In this document: positions 9,138-18,050 of the stretch, piece by piece | How positions within the stretch are numbered: the stretch's first letter is position 1 | How the letters are laid out: the number at the start of each line of letters is the position of its first letter | NCBI GenBank assembly: GCA_031553395.1 | Contig: JAVBLR010000013.1 | Coordinates: forward strand, 1 to 64,000 | From: WRGA01 sp031553395 | GTDB lineage: Bacteria; Bacteroidota; Bacteroidia; Bacteroidales; WRGA01 | Reading direction: 5' to 3' | Length of the DNA stretch: 64,000 nucleotides | Position numbers and translations under genes: made by a program | The notes under the pieces: generated by a model | What the model saw: only the letters and a program-made list of their open reading frames with translations | Told to the model about the DNA's origin: nothing | The model's database searches: none

Positions 9138-9159
9138 AACTTTATTTTCCAATAAGATG

Positions 9160-9167
9160 CAAAATTA
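9160..9167 (-). promoter_or_regulatory. -7 box of the FtsE-like gene
   Basis: Minus-strand TAATTTTG then C. Predicted initiation near 9153 leaves a short leader before the ATG at 9137 and argues against the upstream TTG start. Confidence 0.5.
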
Positions 9168-9283
9168 CAAAGATTATTTTTTATAAAATAATAGTTTAGT
9201 TAAATAATAGTAAACAAATTATTGAGAATGTAAAGTGTTTTTTGTTCACCGCCTATTCTAAGACTCTTTATTTGCCAATAAGT

Positions 9284-9871
9284 TTATTTGTGTCGTTTTT
9301 TTAATTCCCGCGCCAAATCTTCCAAACGATATCCTTTGTATGTAAGCAATACAATTAAATGGTAAATCATATCCGAAGCTTCGTATAGGAATCCTTCTTC
9401 TGTTCCATTGGTAGCTTCGATAACCGTTTCTACCGCTTCTTCGCCTACTTTTTGCGCCATGCGGTTTATGCCTTTATTGAATAAAGATGTTGTGTAAGAA
9501 CCTTCGGGCATTTCCTGATGGCGACGGTCGATGAAATCCTGTAAATATTTCAAAAACAAAATGTCTTCTTCGTTTTTTTCTTCAAAACAAGTGTCGCTTC
9601 CTGTATGACAAACAGGCCCGACTGGATTTACTTTTATCAACAAAGTATCTTTATCGCAATCTTCTTTGATTGAAACAACATTCAGGAAATTTCCACTTTC
9701 TTCGCCTTTTGTCCATAACCTGTTTTTGGTGCGACTGAAAAAAGTTACTTTCCCTATTTCTTTGGTTTTTGCCAATGCTTCTTCATTCATAAATCCGAGC
9801 ATCAGCACTTTGTTTGTTTGTTTGTCTTGGATGATTGCAGGAATCAATCCGTTTAATTTGTTAAAATCCAT
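9284..9871 (-). CDS. hisIE: Bifunctional phosphoribosyl-AMP cyclohydrolase / phosphoribosyl-ATP pyrophosphatase
   Basis: A 195-residue two-domain cytoplasmic enzyme performing the second and third steps of histidine synthesis. The N-terminal HisI domain (to ~residue 105) carries LMLGFMNEEAL, TFFSRTKNRLWTKGE and the zinc/metal site KEDCDKDTLL with PVGPVCHTGSDTC. The C-terminal HisE domain has GSYTTSLFNKGINRMAQKVG and EEAVETVIEA, the MazG-like metal-binding helix. The fusion is normal in Bacteroidota. It is directly downstream of hisF on the same strand, as in his operons, separated by a repetitive inverted-repeat spacer. Confidence 0.95.
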   Translation of the reverse strand: MDFNKLNGLIPAIIQDKQTNKVLMLGFMNEEALAKTKEIGKVTFFSRTKNRLWTKGEESGNFLNVVSIKEDCDKDTLLIKVNPVGPVCHTGSDTCFEEKNEEDILFLKYLQDFIDRRHQEMPEGSYTTSLFNKGINRMAQKVGEEAVETVIEATNGTEEGFLYEASDMIYHLIVLLTYKGYRLEDLARELKKRHK

Positions 9872-9880
9872 AATGTTAAA

Positions 9881-9938
9881 GTAAAAGGTAAAAGGTAAAA
9901 GGTAAATTTGATATTTTTACCTTTTACTTTTTACCTTA
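9881..9938. repeat. AAAGGTA-repeat inverted hairpin between hisF and hisIE
   Basis: Plus-strand GTAAAAGG is iterated three times at 9881-9906 and mirrored by TTTTTACC/TTTTACTTTTTACC at 9914-9938, giving imperfect arms of about 25 bases around a 7-base loop. The right arm overlaps the last codons and stop of hisF. A similar sequence follows korB at 20921-21006. Confidence 0.7.
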
Positions 9939-10683
9939 TAATTATTCCTTCTTTTTTTAGATAATTTTTTAGTTCGGGTATTTTGATTTCGCCGAAATGG
10001 AAAACACTGGCAGCCAATGCTGCATCAGCTTTTCCCAATGTAAATGCATCTTTAAAATGTTCCATTTTCCCGGCACCTCCTGAGGCAATTACAGGAATCG
10101 TAAGCGTTTCGGATAAAACTTTTAGTGCATCATTCGGATAACCGGTTTTTACGCCATCGTGAGACATACTGGTAAAAAGAATTTCTCCGGCACCCAAATT
10201 TTCAGCTTCTTTTGCCCATTCAACTAATTTTTTATCAGTCGGAATTCGTCCGCCATTGAGGTAGCAAATCCATTCTCCGTTTTCATATTGGGCATCAATA
10301 GCTACAACACAAACCTGGCTGCCATAATTTTTTGCAATGTCTTCGATTAATTTAGGATTACGAATTGCTGCCGAATTAATCGATACTTTATCCGCTCCGG
10401 CATTCAATAAACGACTGACATCTTCCAGTTCATTAATTCCTCCGCCTACGGTAAACGGAATATTAATATTTGCTGCAACTCTTTTTACTATTTCGGTAAA
10501 GGTCTTTCTTCCTTCGTGTGAAGCGGTAATGTCCAAAAAAACCAATTCGTCGGCGCCTTGTTCACTGTATGCCGCACCTAATTCAACTGGGTCGCCGGCA
10601 TCTCTGAAATTTACAAAATTGATTCCTTTTACAGTTTTACCGTCTTTTACATCCAGGCAAGGGATAATTCTTTTTGCTAACAT
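9931..10683 (-). CDS. hisF: Imidazole glycerol phosphate synthase subunit HisF
   Basis: A 250-residue (beta/alpha)8 barrel. It is the cyclase half of IGP synthase, which joins HisH-derived ammonia to PRFAR to give imidazole glycerol phosphate and AICAR. Visible features are RIIPCLDVKDGKTVKGINF with the catalytic Asp11, FTVGGGI at the first phosphate site, VVAIDAQ with the second catalytic Asp, and ILFTSMSHDGVKTGYP and PVIASGGAG at the second phosphate site. Length is standard. hisH and hisA are not in the window in the neighbouring position, so only hisF and hisIE remain together here. Confidence 0.97.
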   Translation of the reverse strand: MLAKRIIPCLDVKDGKTVKGINFVNFRDAGDPVELGAAYSEQGADELVFLDITASHEGRKTFTEIVKRVAANINIPFTVGGGINELEDVSRLLNAGADKVSINSAAIRNPKLIEDIAKNYGSQVCVVAIDAQYENGEWICYLNGGRIPTDKKLVEWAKEAENLGAGEILFTSMSHDGVKTGYPNDALKVLSETLTIPVIASGGAGKMEHFKDAFTLGKADAALAASVFHFGEIKIPELKNYLKKEGIIIR

Positions 10684-10734
10684 CTGTAATATTTACTATT
10701 TGATAATTTACAATTTACAATTTGGCAGAATTAG

Positions 10735-11739
10735 TTAAAGTTTCTCCAATAATTCCGTTTTCTTTGCATTATATTCGTTTTCAGTGATTAATCCTTGTTC
10801 GAATAATTCTTTTAATTTTTGCAATTTAGGGGCAATATCTTCATTCTGATTTTGTTGTTGCTGCTGTTGGTTGCTTTGCTGCATTACCATATTACCTAAT
10901 TGAAATCCGGCTCCCATTTGAAGCCCTGCTCCGGCCAAACCTTCATTTTTTGCAGCATCTCGTAAAGCTCCTAATTGCTGTACTTGGGTGTAATCCAATC
11001 CAACTTCTTTCGCAGCCAAATTTTCGGCTGTCATATCGGCAATTTTGGAAATGCGATTAAGTGTATCTTCATCAAATCCGGTTCCTTCAATCCTGAAATC
11101 AATTAATTGAAAACCCAAATCCTCAAAAATTAGTTCATTTTTTCCTTTAAAATTTTCAACAATATTCGTTCGGTTAGCATCAATATCGCCATATGAGAAT
11201 TTTGCATTTGCCAAACAATCACTTACAGGCTGAATTAGACGTTCCGAAATAATCCGGCGAATATCATCCACCTCTAATGTATTTTTACTTCCAACAACAT
11301 TTTGAAATAATGAAATCGGATTGCTAATCCGGAATGAATAATTTCCGTACATACTCAGATTTACCGGAAATTGGTAAACCGGGTCAATATATTTAATAGG
11401 GGTGGAAGTTCCCCATTTACAATTCAACACATCCGCTCTACGGTAAAACCAAATGCCTGTTTTATGCTCACTTTCAAATCGTTGGAATATTTTTTCCAAT
11501 GTGGTAAAAAAAGGAACGTTGTCACTTTTGACACTATATTTACCTTCTTCTGTGATATGTTGTTCTACTTTCCCTTCATAAACGAAGATACAACCTTGTC
11601 CGGGACCGACAATCAAGTTTGATAAATCTTTGATTTCATCCCCGTAAACAGTGAATTTGTAAAACAATTGTTCGGGCAAAGGATTTTCCCAATGGATTAC
11701 TCCCCGAAACTGATTTTTAAATTTATCGAATAATTTCAT
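10735..11739 (-). CDS. SPFH-domain protein with C-terminal SHOCT module
   Basis: A 334-residue cytoplasmic protein without membrane segments. Residues ~20-250 form an SPFH-like (band 7) domain of the YdjI/virion-core-like type (IHWENPLPEQLFYKF start, LIVGPGQGCIFVYEG). This is followed by a Gln-rich linker (QQQQQQNQNED) and a C-terminal SHOCT helix pair LKELFEQGLITENEYNAKK. SPFH proteins oligomerise on membranes; SHOCT modules probably mediate oligomerisation. It is followed on the same strand by two paralogous zinc-ribbon membrane proteins, suggesting a functional module. Its exact role is unknown. Confidence 0.85.
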   Translation of the reverse strand: MKLFDKFKNQFRGVIHWENPLPEQLFYKFTVYGDEIKDLSNLIVGPGQGCIFVYEGKVEQHITEEGKYSVKSDNVPFFTTLEKIFQRFESEHKTGIWFYRRADVLNCKWGTSTPIKYIDPVYQFPVNLSMYGNYSFRISNPISLFQNVVGSKNTLEVDDIRRIISERLIQPVSDCLANAKFSYGDIDANRTNIVENFKGKNELIFEDLGFQLIDFRIEGTGFDEDTLNRISKIADMTAENLAAKEVGLDYTQVQQLGALRDAAKNEGLAGAGLQMGAGFQLGNMVMQQSNQQQQQQNQNEDIAPKLQKLKELFEQGLITENEYNAKKTELLEKL

Positions 11740-11808
11740 AATTGTTAGTTTTGGGTTACAAGATACAAGTTATAAGTTTGTGTATTCTATACCTTGTATT
11801 TAAAATAA

Positions 11809-13122
11809 CTAATTTCCATATTTTAATATAATTTTACCTGTATTATCTACAGCTAAAACTTTCCGGTAATCCGAAAAAATAAAAATATTGCCCTGATGTG
11901 CAGTACAATTATAACTTCCTTTCATTTCCGTATCGGGAAGTGTCCAAAGGACTTTCCCCGTATTGTCGATGCACTGCATGATTTGAGGCGATTCGTCCGA
12001 AATATCCACTTTATATGTAATAACACAAAGTTCGGGCGATTCGAAAACAACCGAAGCATAAAAATAATACCTGTCGGGTGTTAATTCCTTCATGCTTTGA
12101 ACCTTGTATGTTTTCCTGTTCCAAGCAATGTATTGCCCCATGCTGGCCCATCCCGGACAAAAATCTTGTCTTGGTCCGTGCTTGTAATTTAAATAGCTGT
12201 AAATGTACAGTTTTTTCTTTGGATTATCATGAATTGCATCGTCAGTAGTTTTAGCGCCATCATAAAAAAAGTAACCAGTGTCGGGTTGTTCTTTCCCTGT
12301 TAATCCGTTTTGGCCTGAACGAGCCCTATAAAACCCATCGCGTGTGAATATCTTGTCAATTAACGGAAAAAGATAATACTCAACTGCCTCATTATTAATA
12401 ACCTTAAAGCCATCTACCTGATATCCGAATTCTACTTTTGATAAACCTGATGCCAACTCTGTCATTCCATGTACAAATTTATCATTCATCGGCTCAATTT
12501 GAAATGTTTCGGCATTTAATTTATAAATAAATTTGTTGTTAGCTATTAACCAAATCGATTGGTCGGTAAATGCCTGAATCCTCAACTCATCGAACATTTT
12601 GATTTGTTTATCGTCTTGGTCGGTTTTATCAACGAGCGTCTTTTCTTCGATTACATTTTTATCTTTCCCAATGATTTTCATTACAAATGAAGACTTCCAA
12701 GGATTGATGTTGCGGTAATCGCGTTTGCAGAAATCCAATACAACCGGTTCTCCTTTGTAAAAAGTGCCGATTATCGCTTCAGTTGATTCATCGTATTCAT
12801 CTTCCTTATTTGCATCGCTTTCTTTAACAGAATATGTTCCATAATGAGGCGTTTGCGATTTATGGCTACTGAAAATAAATGGAATTATAAAAACTAATAT
12901 GAAGAAAAATAATAAAGCAGCAATTACACCAAAAATGATTTTTTTCGATTCTTTTACAAAATCGATTAATCCGTTGTAATTGTGATTGATGTTTAATTCT
13001 GCTTTTTCTTTATCGAAATAATAAGATGCGCCACAGCTTTTGCATTTGTATTTATCTTCGCTCAATTCTATATAATCGGGACTTCCGCACTGAGGACATT
13101 TTATTGTTTTGAGTTTTGCCAT
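11809..13122 (-). CDS. Zinc-ribbon single-pass membrane protein, paralogue 1
   Basis: A 437-residue protein. The N-terminal rubredoxin-like zinc ribbon is KCPQCGSPDY ... YKCKSCGASYYF (residues 8-40). It is followed by one membrane span at about residues 58-83 (IIFGVIAALLFFFILVFII) and a ~350-residue beta-rich exterior domain containing DNTGKVLWTLPD and DNTGKIILKYG, resembling propeller-like strands. The topology suggests a cytosolic zinc ribbon and a periplasmic sensor or binding domain. The adjacent gene at 13186-14433 is a clear paralogue with the same architecture. No family name recognised; the function is unknown. Confidence 0.8.
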   Translation of the reverse strand: MAKLKTIKCPQCGSPDYIELSEDKYKCKSCGASYYFDKEKAELNINHNYNGLIDFVKESKKIIFGVIAALLFFFILVFIIPFIFSSHKSQTPHYGTYSVKESDANKEDEYDESTEAIIGTFYKGEPVVLDFCKRDYRNINPWKSSFVMKIIGKDKNVIEEKTLVDKTDQDDKQIKMFDELRIQAFTDQSIWLIANNKFIYKLNAETFQIEPMNDKFVHGMTELASGLSKVEFGYQVDGFKVINNEAVEYYLFPLIDKIFTRDGFYRARSGQNGLTGKEQPDTGYFFYDGAKTTDDAIHDNPKKKLYIYSYLNYKHGPRQDFCPGWASMGQYIAWNRKTYKVQSMKELTPDRYYFYASVVFESPELCVITYKVDISDESPQIMQCIDNTGKVLWTLPDTEMKGSYNCTAHQGNIFIFSDYRKVLAVDNTGKIILKYGN

Positions 13123-13185
13123 TTTTTTAGTTATGAGCTACATATTGTGAGTTACAAGGTACTTTGCAAATCGCAATTTTTGTAA

Positions 13186-14433
13186 TTAAAAATTTTTCGT
13201 TTTTTCGTTTAATAATAATTTTCCGGTATCGTCAATAAATAGTCCCCAATTTGAACTGCTAAATCCGAATACTTCATTTTCGTATAAAGAAACATCGACA
13301 TGTCTTAATGCCCTGTTTTCAAATGATATATCGGGACAAGTCCAAATAATGTCGCCTGTTTTGTCTATTTTTTGAATAATATAATTGGATGTATTCGTTA
13401 TATCGGGCTTGTATCCGACAATTACAAAGTCATTTCCCTGAAATAATATTTCTGCATCGAAAAATACTCGCTTTGGAAATAATAGCCTGATGTTGCTTGC
13501 TTTGTGATAACGGTCGTTTTTTTCCTGCTTGATGGGATAATCGGGTGCGTTTGGAAATAGTTTTCTATTAGGCCCATTCTCATAATACATGCATTCGTAT
13601 ATGTACAGATATTGCTTATTGTTTGTAGTTGAAGAAAAAGCGTATCTGTTTTGAAATTTTTCAGTTCCGGTTAATCCGCCGGTAGATATAGCCCGGTCGG
13701 CATTTTCAGTATATATTTTTTCAATTAGCGGATACAAAAATAATTCATCGGCCTGATTGGTTGTGATTTTTATTCCTTCGCCATTATAAATGAAATTAGC
13801 CTTGGCAAAACCTGTTTTGAGTTCGGGGTATTTTGATATTAATTCTCCGGTAACTTCTTTTGCTTCAAGTGTTTTTTTATCTATCTGAAAAATTTGCCTT
13901 TCATTAATAATAAACCAAAGTTCGGAATTTGCAAAGGAACGCACATCTATTCCCCTTGATGATTTGTCGGATAGATAATTGATTTTCTGTTCTTTGATTA
14001 TTTTTTTATTTAAATCTGATATGCTTAATGTCAGTGTATTTTCTTTTGTGTCGGAAGTGCTAAATCCCCAAGTTCGAAAAAATGTAAGAACAACGGGTTT
14101 TCCTTGATAAAAGGCCGGGCAAATTTTTTCGGCATATCCTTTTTTTGTAGAAAATCCTTTTTTACCGAGAAACCCGGAAGCAAAAACAAATCCGAAAACA
14201 ACAACGATAAATATAAACAATCCTACTATTGAAGATTTAGAAACAGCAGGCCGATGATATGCAGGCGCTGATGGATATTTATTTTCGAATTGATGTTTTA
14301 CAATAATTTCGATTTTCTCGTCATCAATAAAATAAATCGTATTGCAATTTTTACAAACATATTTATTGTCACCCATGCTCACACAATCGGGACTACCACA
14401 TTGAGGACATAAAACCGGTTTTATTTTTGCCAT
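13186..14433 (-). CDS. Zinc-ribbon single-pass membrane protein, paralogue 2
   Basis: A 415-residue tandem paralogue of the protein encoded at 11809-13122. It shares the MAK.K start, the zinc ribbon LCPQCGSPDCVSMGDNKYVC with its second CxxC (VCKNCN), a membrane span at ~residues 69-90 (SIVGLFIFIVVVFGFVFASG), FYQGKPVVL, the GLTG segment and the C-terminal DKTGDIIWTCPD / DDTGKLLL repeats. Sequence has diverged considerably outside these anchors, so the duplication is old. The 63-base spacer between the two contains the GAGTTACAAG-type words seen in many spacers here. The function is unknown. Confidence 0.8.
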   Translation of the reverse strand: MAKIKPVLCPQCGSPDCVSMGDNKYVCKNCNTIYFIDDEKIEIIVKHQFENKYPSAPAYHRPAVSKSSIVGLFIFIVVVFGFVFASGFLGKKGFSTKKGYAEKICPAFYQGKPVVLTFFRTWGFSTSDTKENTLTLSISDLNKKIIKEQKINYLSDKSSRGIDVRSFANSELWFIINERQIFQIDKKTLEAKEVTGELISKYPELKTGFAKANFIYNGEGIKITTNQADELFLYPLIEKIYTENADRAISTGGLTGTEKFQNRYAFSSTTNNKQYLYIYECMYYENGPNRKLFPNAPDYPIKQEKNDRYHKASNIRLLFPKRVFFDAEILFQGNDFVIVGYKPDITNTSNYIIQKIDKTGDIIWTCPDISFENRALRHVDVSLYENEVFGFSSSNWGLFIDDTGKLLLNEKTKNF

Positions 14434-14493
14434 ATTTTAGTTACGAGTTACAAAGTGGTTAAAAATCGCAACTGTTGTAATAAAAAAAATCAT

Positions 14494-14670
14494 TTAAGAA
14501 GACTTTTTATTCATTAGTATATAAACAAGTAATCCGATTACCATTAACAAAAAACCCGATACCAACACAATATTGCCATAAATTCGAATTATATTAAATC
14601 CTTGCAAACAAAGTACAAGAACACCCATAAGAAGAATGAAAATACCAATATTGGACTTAAAACTTTTCAT
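14494..14670 (-). CDS. 58-residue two-span membrane protein, coupled to fhs
   Basis: A small gene readable as ATG at 14668-14670 to TAA at 14494-14496. The product begins MKSFKSNIG, has a first hydrophobic segment (IFILLMGVLVLCLQG), a short polar turn around NIIRIYG, a second one (IVLVSGFLLMVIGLLVYIL) and a basic tail MNKKSS. The start codon overlaps the fhs stop in a TAATG arrangement, strongly suggesting translational coupling. Composition is typical of real small membrane proteins, positive-inside at both ends. No family recognised. It could be a membrane anchor or an unrelated passenger of the fhs transcript. Confidence 0.65.
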   Translation of the reverse strand: MKSFKSNIGIFILLMGVLVLCLQGFNIIRIYGNIVLVSGFLLMVIGLLVYILMNKKSS

Positions 14671-16337
14671 TATGATAATCCTTCGACTTCGCCATTTACA
14701 ATATCAATATTGAGTGCTTGCGGATTTTTAGGTAATCCTGGCATTCGCATGATTTCGCCGGCAATCGCAACAATAAATTCAGCTCCATTATTAATGACGA
14801 TATTGTTGATTTTAAATTCGAAATCTTTTGCGACACCATACGCTGTTTCATTTGCCGAAAAAGAATATTGAGTTTTGGCAATGCAAACGGGATAATGAGA
14901 AATATCCATATCATCGATATGTTTCAGCATGTTTCTTGCTTTGGTACTGAAAATTACGCTGGATGCTCCATAAATATTCCGGGCAACTTTTTCTATTTTT
15001 TCAGGAATGCTATCATTATCATTATAAGTGAAAGAAATTGTTTTTGACGGATTTTTTTCAATTGCTTTCACTACCGTTTCGGCAAGTTCAACTGCGCCTT
15101 CTCCGCCTTCATTAAATGCTGTATTAACAGCAAAATACACATTGTTTTGAATGCAAAAATCGCATAATAATTGTATTTCATCGTCGATATCGCTTTCGAA
15201 CCGGTTAAAAGCCACAACAACCGATTGGGAAAAAGATTTTAAATTATCCAAATGTTTTTTCAGGTTTTCGAATCCTTTTTTCAATCCTTCTGCATTTGGT
15301 TTTGTAATATCGGAAAGAGGAACTCCTCCGTGCATTTTCAATCCTTGAGCTGTGGTTACAATAACGGTTAATTTCGGATTTAATCCGGCTTTCCGGCATT
15401 TGATATTGAAGAATTTTTCGGCTCCTAAATCAGCTCCGAATCCGGCTTCAGTAATTACATAATCGGCATGTGTCAACGCCATTTTTGTTGCTAATACCGA
15501 ATTACATCCATGTGCAATGTTGGCAAAAGGGCCACCGTGAATAAATGCCGGAGTATTTTCGGTTGTTTGTACCAAATTCGGATTAATTGCATCTTTCAAT
15601 AATACTACGATTGCTCCTGCTACTCCTAAATCCTTTACAGTAAAAGGATTTCCGGCATAGTCATATCCTAATAATACTTTTTCGATTCTTCTTTTTAAAT
15701 CTTCTAAACTTGTTGATAAACAAAGAATAGCCATAATTTCGGAAGCAGGAGTAATGTCAAATCCGGCTTCGGTAGGAATACCATTCCCGGAGCCTCCTAA
15801 TCCAGTTACTATTTTTCGCAAACTGCGGTCATTTACGTCTAATACTCTTTTCCACAAAATTTCTTTCAACCCTTTTTCAGTTCCTTTATTCTGATAAAGG
15901 TAATTGTCGAGCAACGCAGTAATCATATTGTGGGCGGAAGTAATGGCATGGAAATCTCCGGTAAAATGCAGGTTGATGTTTTCCATTGGCAACACTTGTG
16001 CATAGCCGCCGCCTGCCGCTCCGCCTTTCATCCCGAAACATGGCCCAAGGGATGGTTCCCGTAATGCAACGATTGCATTTTTGCCAATTTTATTTAATCC
16101 CAATGACAATCCGATGGATACGGTTGTTTTTCCAATTCCGGCTTTTGTCGGCGTAATTGCCGTAACCAATATCAGATTACTTTTTGCAACTTTTTCTTCA
16201 TCAATCAATTGATAAGGGATTTTTGCCATGTATTTTCCGTAGTTCAATACATCATCATCGGAAATTTTGATTGTTTCAGCAATTTTTTTTATTTTTTTCA
16301 ACGGGCTTTCCCGGGCAATTTGTATGTCAGATTTCAT
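14670..16337 (-). CDS. fhs: Formate--tetrahydrofolate ligase
   Basis: A 555-residue formyl-THF synthetase: formate + THF + ATP give 10-formyl-THF, feeding purine synthesis and one-carbon flux. Visible are the P-loop-like TPTKAGIGKTTVSIGLSLGL near residue 68, REPSLGPCFGMKGGAAGGGYAQV, the DFHAITSAHN substrate loop, GGPFANIAHGCNS and the C-terminal MRMPGLPKNPQA. Length is standard. The usual TPxGEGK is TPTKAGIGK here, a modest variation seen in this family. It has its own promoter and is followed by an overlapping 58-codon membrane gene. Confidence 0.97.
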   Translation of the reverse strand: MKSDIQIARESPLKKIKKIAETIKISDDDVLNYGKYMAKIPYQLIDEEKVAKSNLILVTAITPTKAGIGKTTVSIGLSLGLNKIGKNAIVALREPSLGPCFGMKGGAAGGGYAQVLPMENINLHFTGDFHAITSAHNMITALLDNYLYQNKGTEKGLKEILWKRVLDVNDRSLRKIVTGLGGSGNGIPTEAGFDITPASEIMAILCLSTSLEDLKRRIEKVLLGYDYAGNPFTVKDLGVAGAIVVLLKDAINPNLVQTTENTPAFIHGGPFANIAHGCNSVLATKMALTHADYVITEAGFGADLGAEKFFNIKCRKAGLNPKLTVIVTTAQGLKMHGGVPLSDITKPNAEGLKKGFENLKKHLDNLKSFSQSVVVAFNRFESDIDDEIQLLCDFCIQNNVYFAVNTAFNEGGEGAVELAETVVKAIEKNPSKTISFTYNDNDSIPEKIEKVARNIYGASSVIFSTKARNMLKHIDDMDISHYPVCIAKTQYSFSANETAYGVAKDFEFKINNIVINNGAEFIVAIAGEIMRMPGLPKNPQALNIDIVNGEVEGLS

Positions 16338-16374
16338 CTTGAAAACTTTTTTTAATGTTTTTAAGAAAAGCCTA

Positions 16375-16382
16375 CAAACTTA
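16375..16382 (-). promoter_or_regulatory. -7 box of fhs
   Basis: Minus-strand TAAGTTTG matches TAnnTTTG 38 bases upstream of the fhs ATG. Confidence 0.45.
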
Positions 16383-16458
16383 CAATATAATTTGTAAATT
16401 GACAATGGATTATAACTCGATAGTTTGCAAACGGCTTTCATTTACAAACTATAAACCT

Positions 16459-16466
16459 TAAATTTG
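16459..16466 (+). promoter_or_regulatory. -7 box of dgt
   Basis: TAAATTTG, 25 bases upstream of the dgt ATG at 16491. With the fhs box at 16375-16382 it makes a compact divergent promoter region. Confidence 0.5.
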
Positions 16467-16490
16467 TAGCTTAATCTATTTTATATCAAA

Positions 16491-17837
16491 ATGGCTCAAC
16501 GGGCAAATTGGCATCAACTTCTTTCTTCCAAGCGTTTTGGGTTGGAAGAGTTTCATGAAAATAATAAAGATGGACGAACTGAATTTCAACGGGATTATGA
16601 CCGGTTGATTTTTTCGGCTCCTTTCCGGCGTTTACAAAATAAGACACAGGTTTTTCCGCTTCCTGGAAGTGTATTTGTGCACAATAGGTTAACTCATAGT
16701 TTGGAAGTATCTTCTGTTGGCCGTTCTTTGGCAGGGAAAGTAATTCATTTGTCGGAAGAAAAATATCAGAAAAGAGAATTGCCCGATTGTTTTTCTGAGA
16801 TTACTTCAATTGTTGCAGCCGGATGTTTGGCGCATGATTTGGGAAATCCACCTTTTGGCCATTCGGGAGAAAAAGCAATTGCGACCTATTTTTCGGAAGG
16901 GAAAGGACAAATCTTGAAAGATAAAATTCCTTTTTCTGAATCGCAATGGAATGATTTTACTCATTTCGAAGGAAATGCCAATGCTTTCCGGTTGCTTACG
17001 CATCAGTTTAATGGTCGTCGACGCGGAGGTTTTGTTTTGACGTATGCAACTCTGGCCTCAATTGTAAAATATCCTTATTCATCGGCACATAGTGGGGAAA
17101 AACAGAAATTTGGGTTTTTCTTGTCGGAACAAGACGCTTTTATTCGTATAGCAAATGATATGGGATTGAATTGTTTGATTGATAATCCGCCGAAATTTAT
17201 GCGTCATCCTTTGGTATATTTGGTTGAAGCAGCCGATGATATTTGTTATCAGGTGATGGATATGGAAGATGCGCATAAACTGAAATTAGTATCTACGGAT
17301 GAAATAAAAACTCTTTTTATTAATTTCTTTCCTGAAGAAAAGCACGTACGGATTCATGAAACAATGCATTTAGTAACTGATGTAAATGAACAAATTGCTT
17401 ATTTGCGTTCCCGAATAATCGGTGTTTTGGTAGATGAATGTGCCCGTGTTTTTGTTGAAAATGAAGACAGCATTTTGTCGGGAAATTTTTCCGGTTGTTT
17501 GATGGATAATGTTTCGGAAAACATCCGCAAGGCATATGATGCTTGTTCCAAACTTGCTTTCAAGAAAATATACAGGGCTTCTGATGTGTTGGAAATCGAA
17601 TTGGCGGGTTATCAGATTATTTCTACTTTGTTGGATAAACTGCTGGATGCTGTGTTATATCCGAAGAAAGCATATTCGAAGTTATTATTAAACCGTATTC
17701 CGGAACAATTCGAAATTTATTCGCCTGATGCATATACACAAATCCAAGCAATTTTGGATTTTATTTCAGGAATGACGGATATTTATGCATTGGATTTATA
17801 TCGGAAAATAAACGGAATGAGCCTTCCTTCTTTGTAA
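16491..17837 (+). CDS. dgt: Deoxyguanosinetriphosphate triphosphohydrolase (dGTPase)
   Basis: A 448-residue HD-domain enzyme that cleaves dNTP (canonically dGTP) to deoxynucleoside and tripolyphosphate. The N-terminal FQRDYDRLIFSAPFRRLQNKTQVFP is the family signature. HD-domain ligands appear as RLTHSLEVS, LAHDLGNPPFGHSGE and VEAADDICYQVMD. Length suits the longer, dGTPase-like subgroup. It is monocistronic, with a promoter upstream and a strong hairpin with T-tract downstream. Bacteroidota homologues may act on several dNTPs, so strict dGTP specificity is inferred. Confidence 0.93.
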   Translation: MAQRANWHQLLSSKRFGLEEFHENNKDGRTEFQRDYDRLIFSAPFRRLQNKTQVFPLPGSVFVHNRLTHSLEVSSVGRSLAGKVIHLSEEKYQKRELPDCFSEITSIVAAGCLAHDLGNPPFGHSGEKAIATYFSEGKGQILKDKIPFSESQWNDFTHFEGNANAFRLLTHQFNGRRRGGFVLTYATLASIVKYPYSSAHSGEKQKFGFFLSEQDAFIRIANDMGLNCLIDNPPKFMRHPLVYLVEAADDICYQVMDMEDAHKLKLVSTDEIKTLFINFFPEEKHVRIHETMHLVTDVNEQIAYLRSRIIGVLVDECARVFVENEDSILSGNFSGCLMDNVSENIRKAYDACSKLAFKKIYRASDVLEIELAGYQIISTLLDKLLDAVLYPKKAYSKLLLNRIPEQFEIYSPDAYTQIQAILDFISGMTDIYALDLYRKINGMSLPSL

Positions 17838-17860
17838 AAACGGAATAAAAATGACATATT

Positions 17861-17909
17861 TATGCAAATAAAAAAGCATTCTTTTATTTGCATAATAGGC
17901 TTTTTTTTT
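17861..17909 (+). terminator. Terminator-like hairpin after dgt
   Basis: A perfect 14-bp stem TTATGCAAATAAAA / TTTTATTTGCATAA with an 8-base loop, followed after 5 bases by a run of nine T. The gap between stem and T-tract is longer than ideal, so activity is likely but not certain. Confidence 0.6.
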
Positions 17910-18050
17910 GTTCCTTTGCATGCCCAAAAAGAGTAAAAAGGGCTTCTTGATTATAGGCTCTTCATTTACACCCTTTTAGAAGTAAAATCTACATACCAAG
18001 GCTTACTTGCTTATCAGTATAGATATTATTCCTTTTATAGATAAAGAATT

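Noticed and set aside
8439..9152. TTG start of the FtsE-like protein
   Set aside because: The predicted transcription start falls on about the same base; the internal ATG at 9137 is more plausible.
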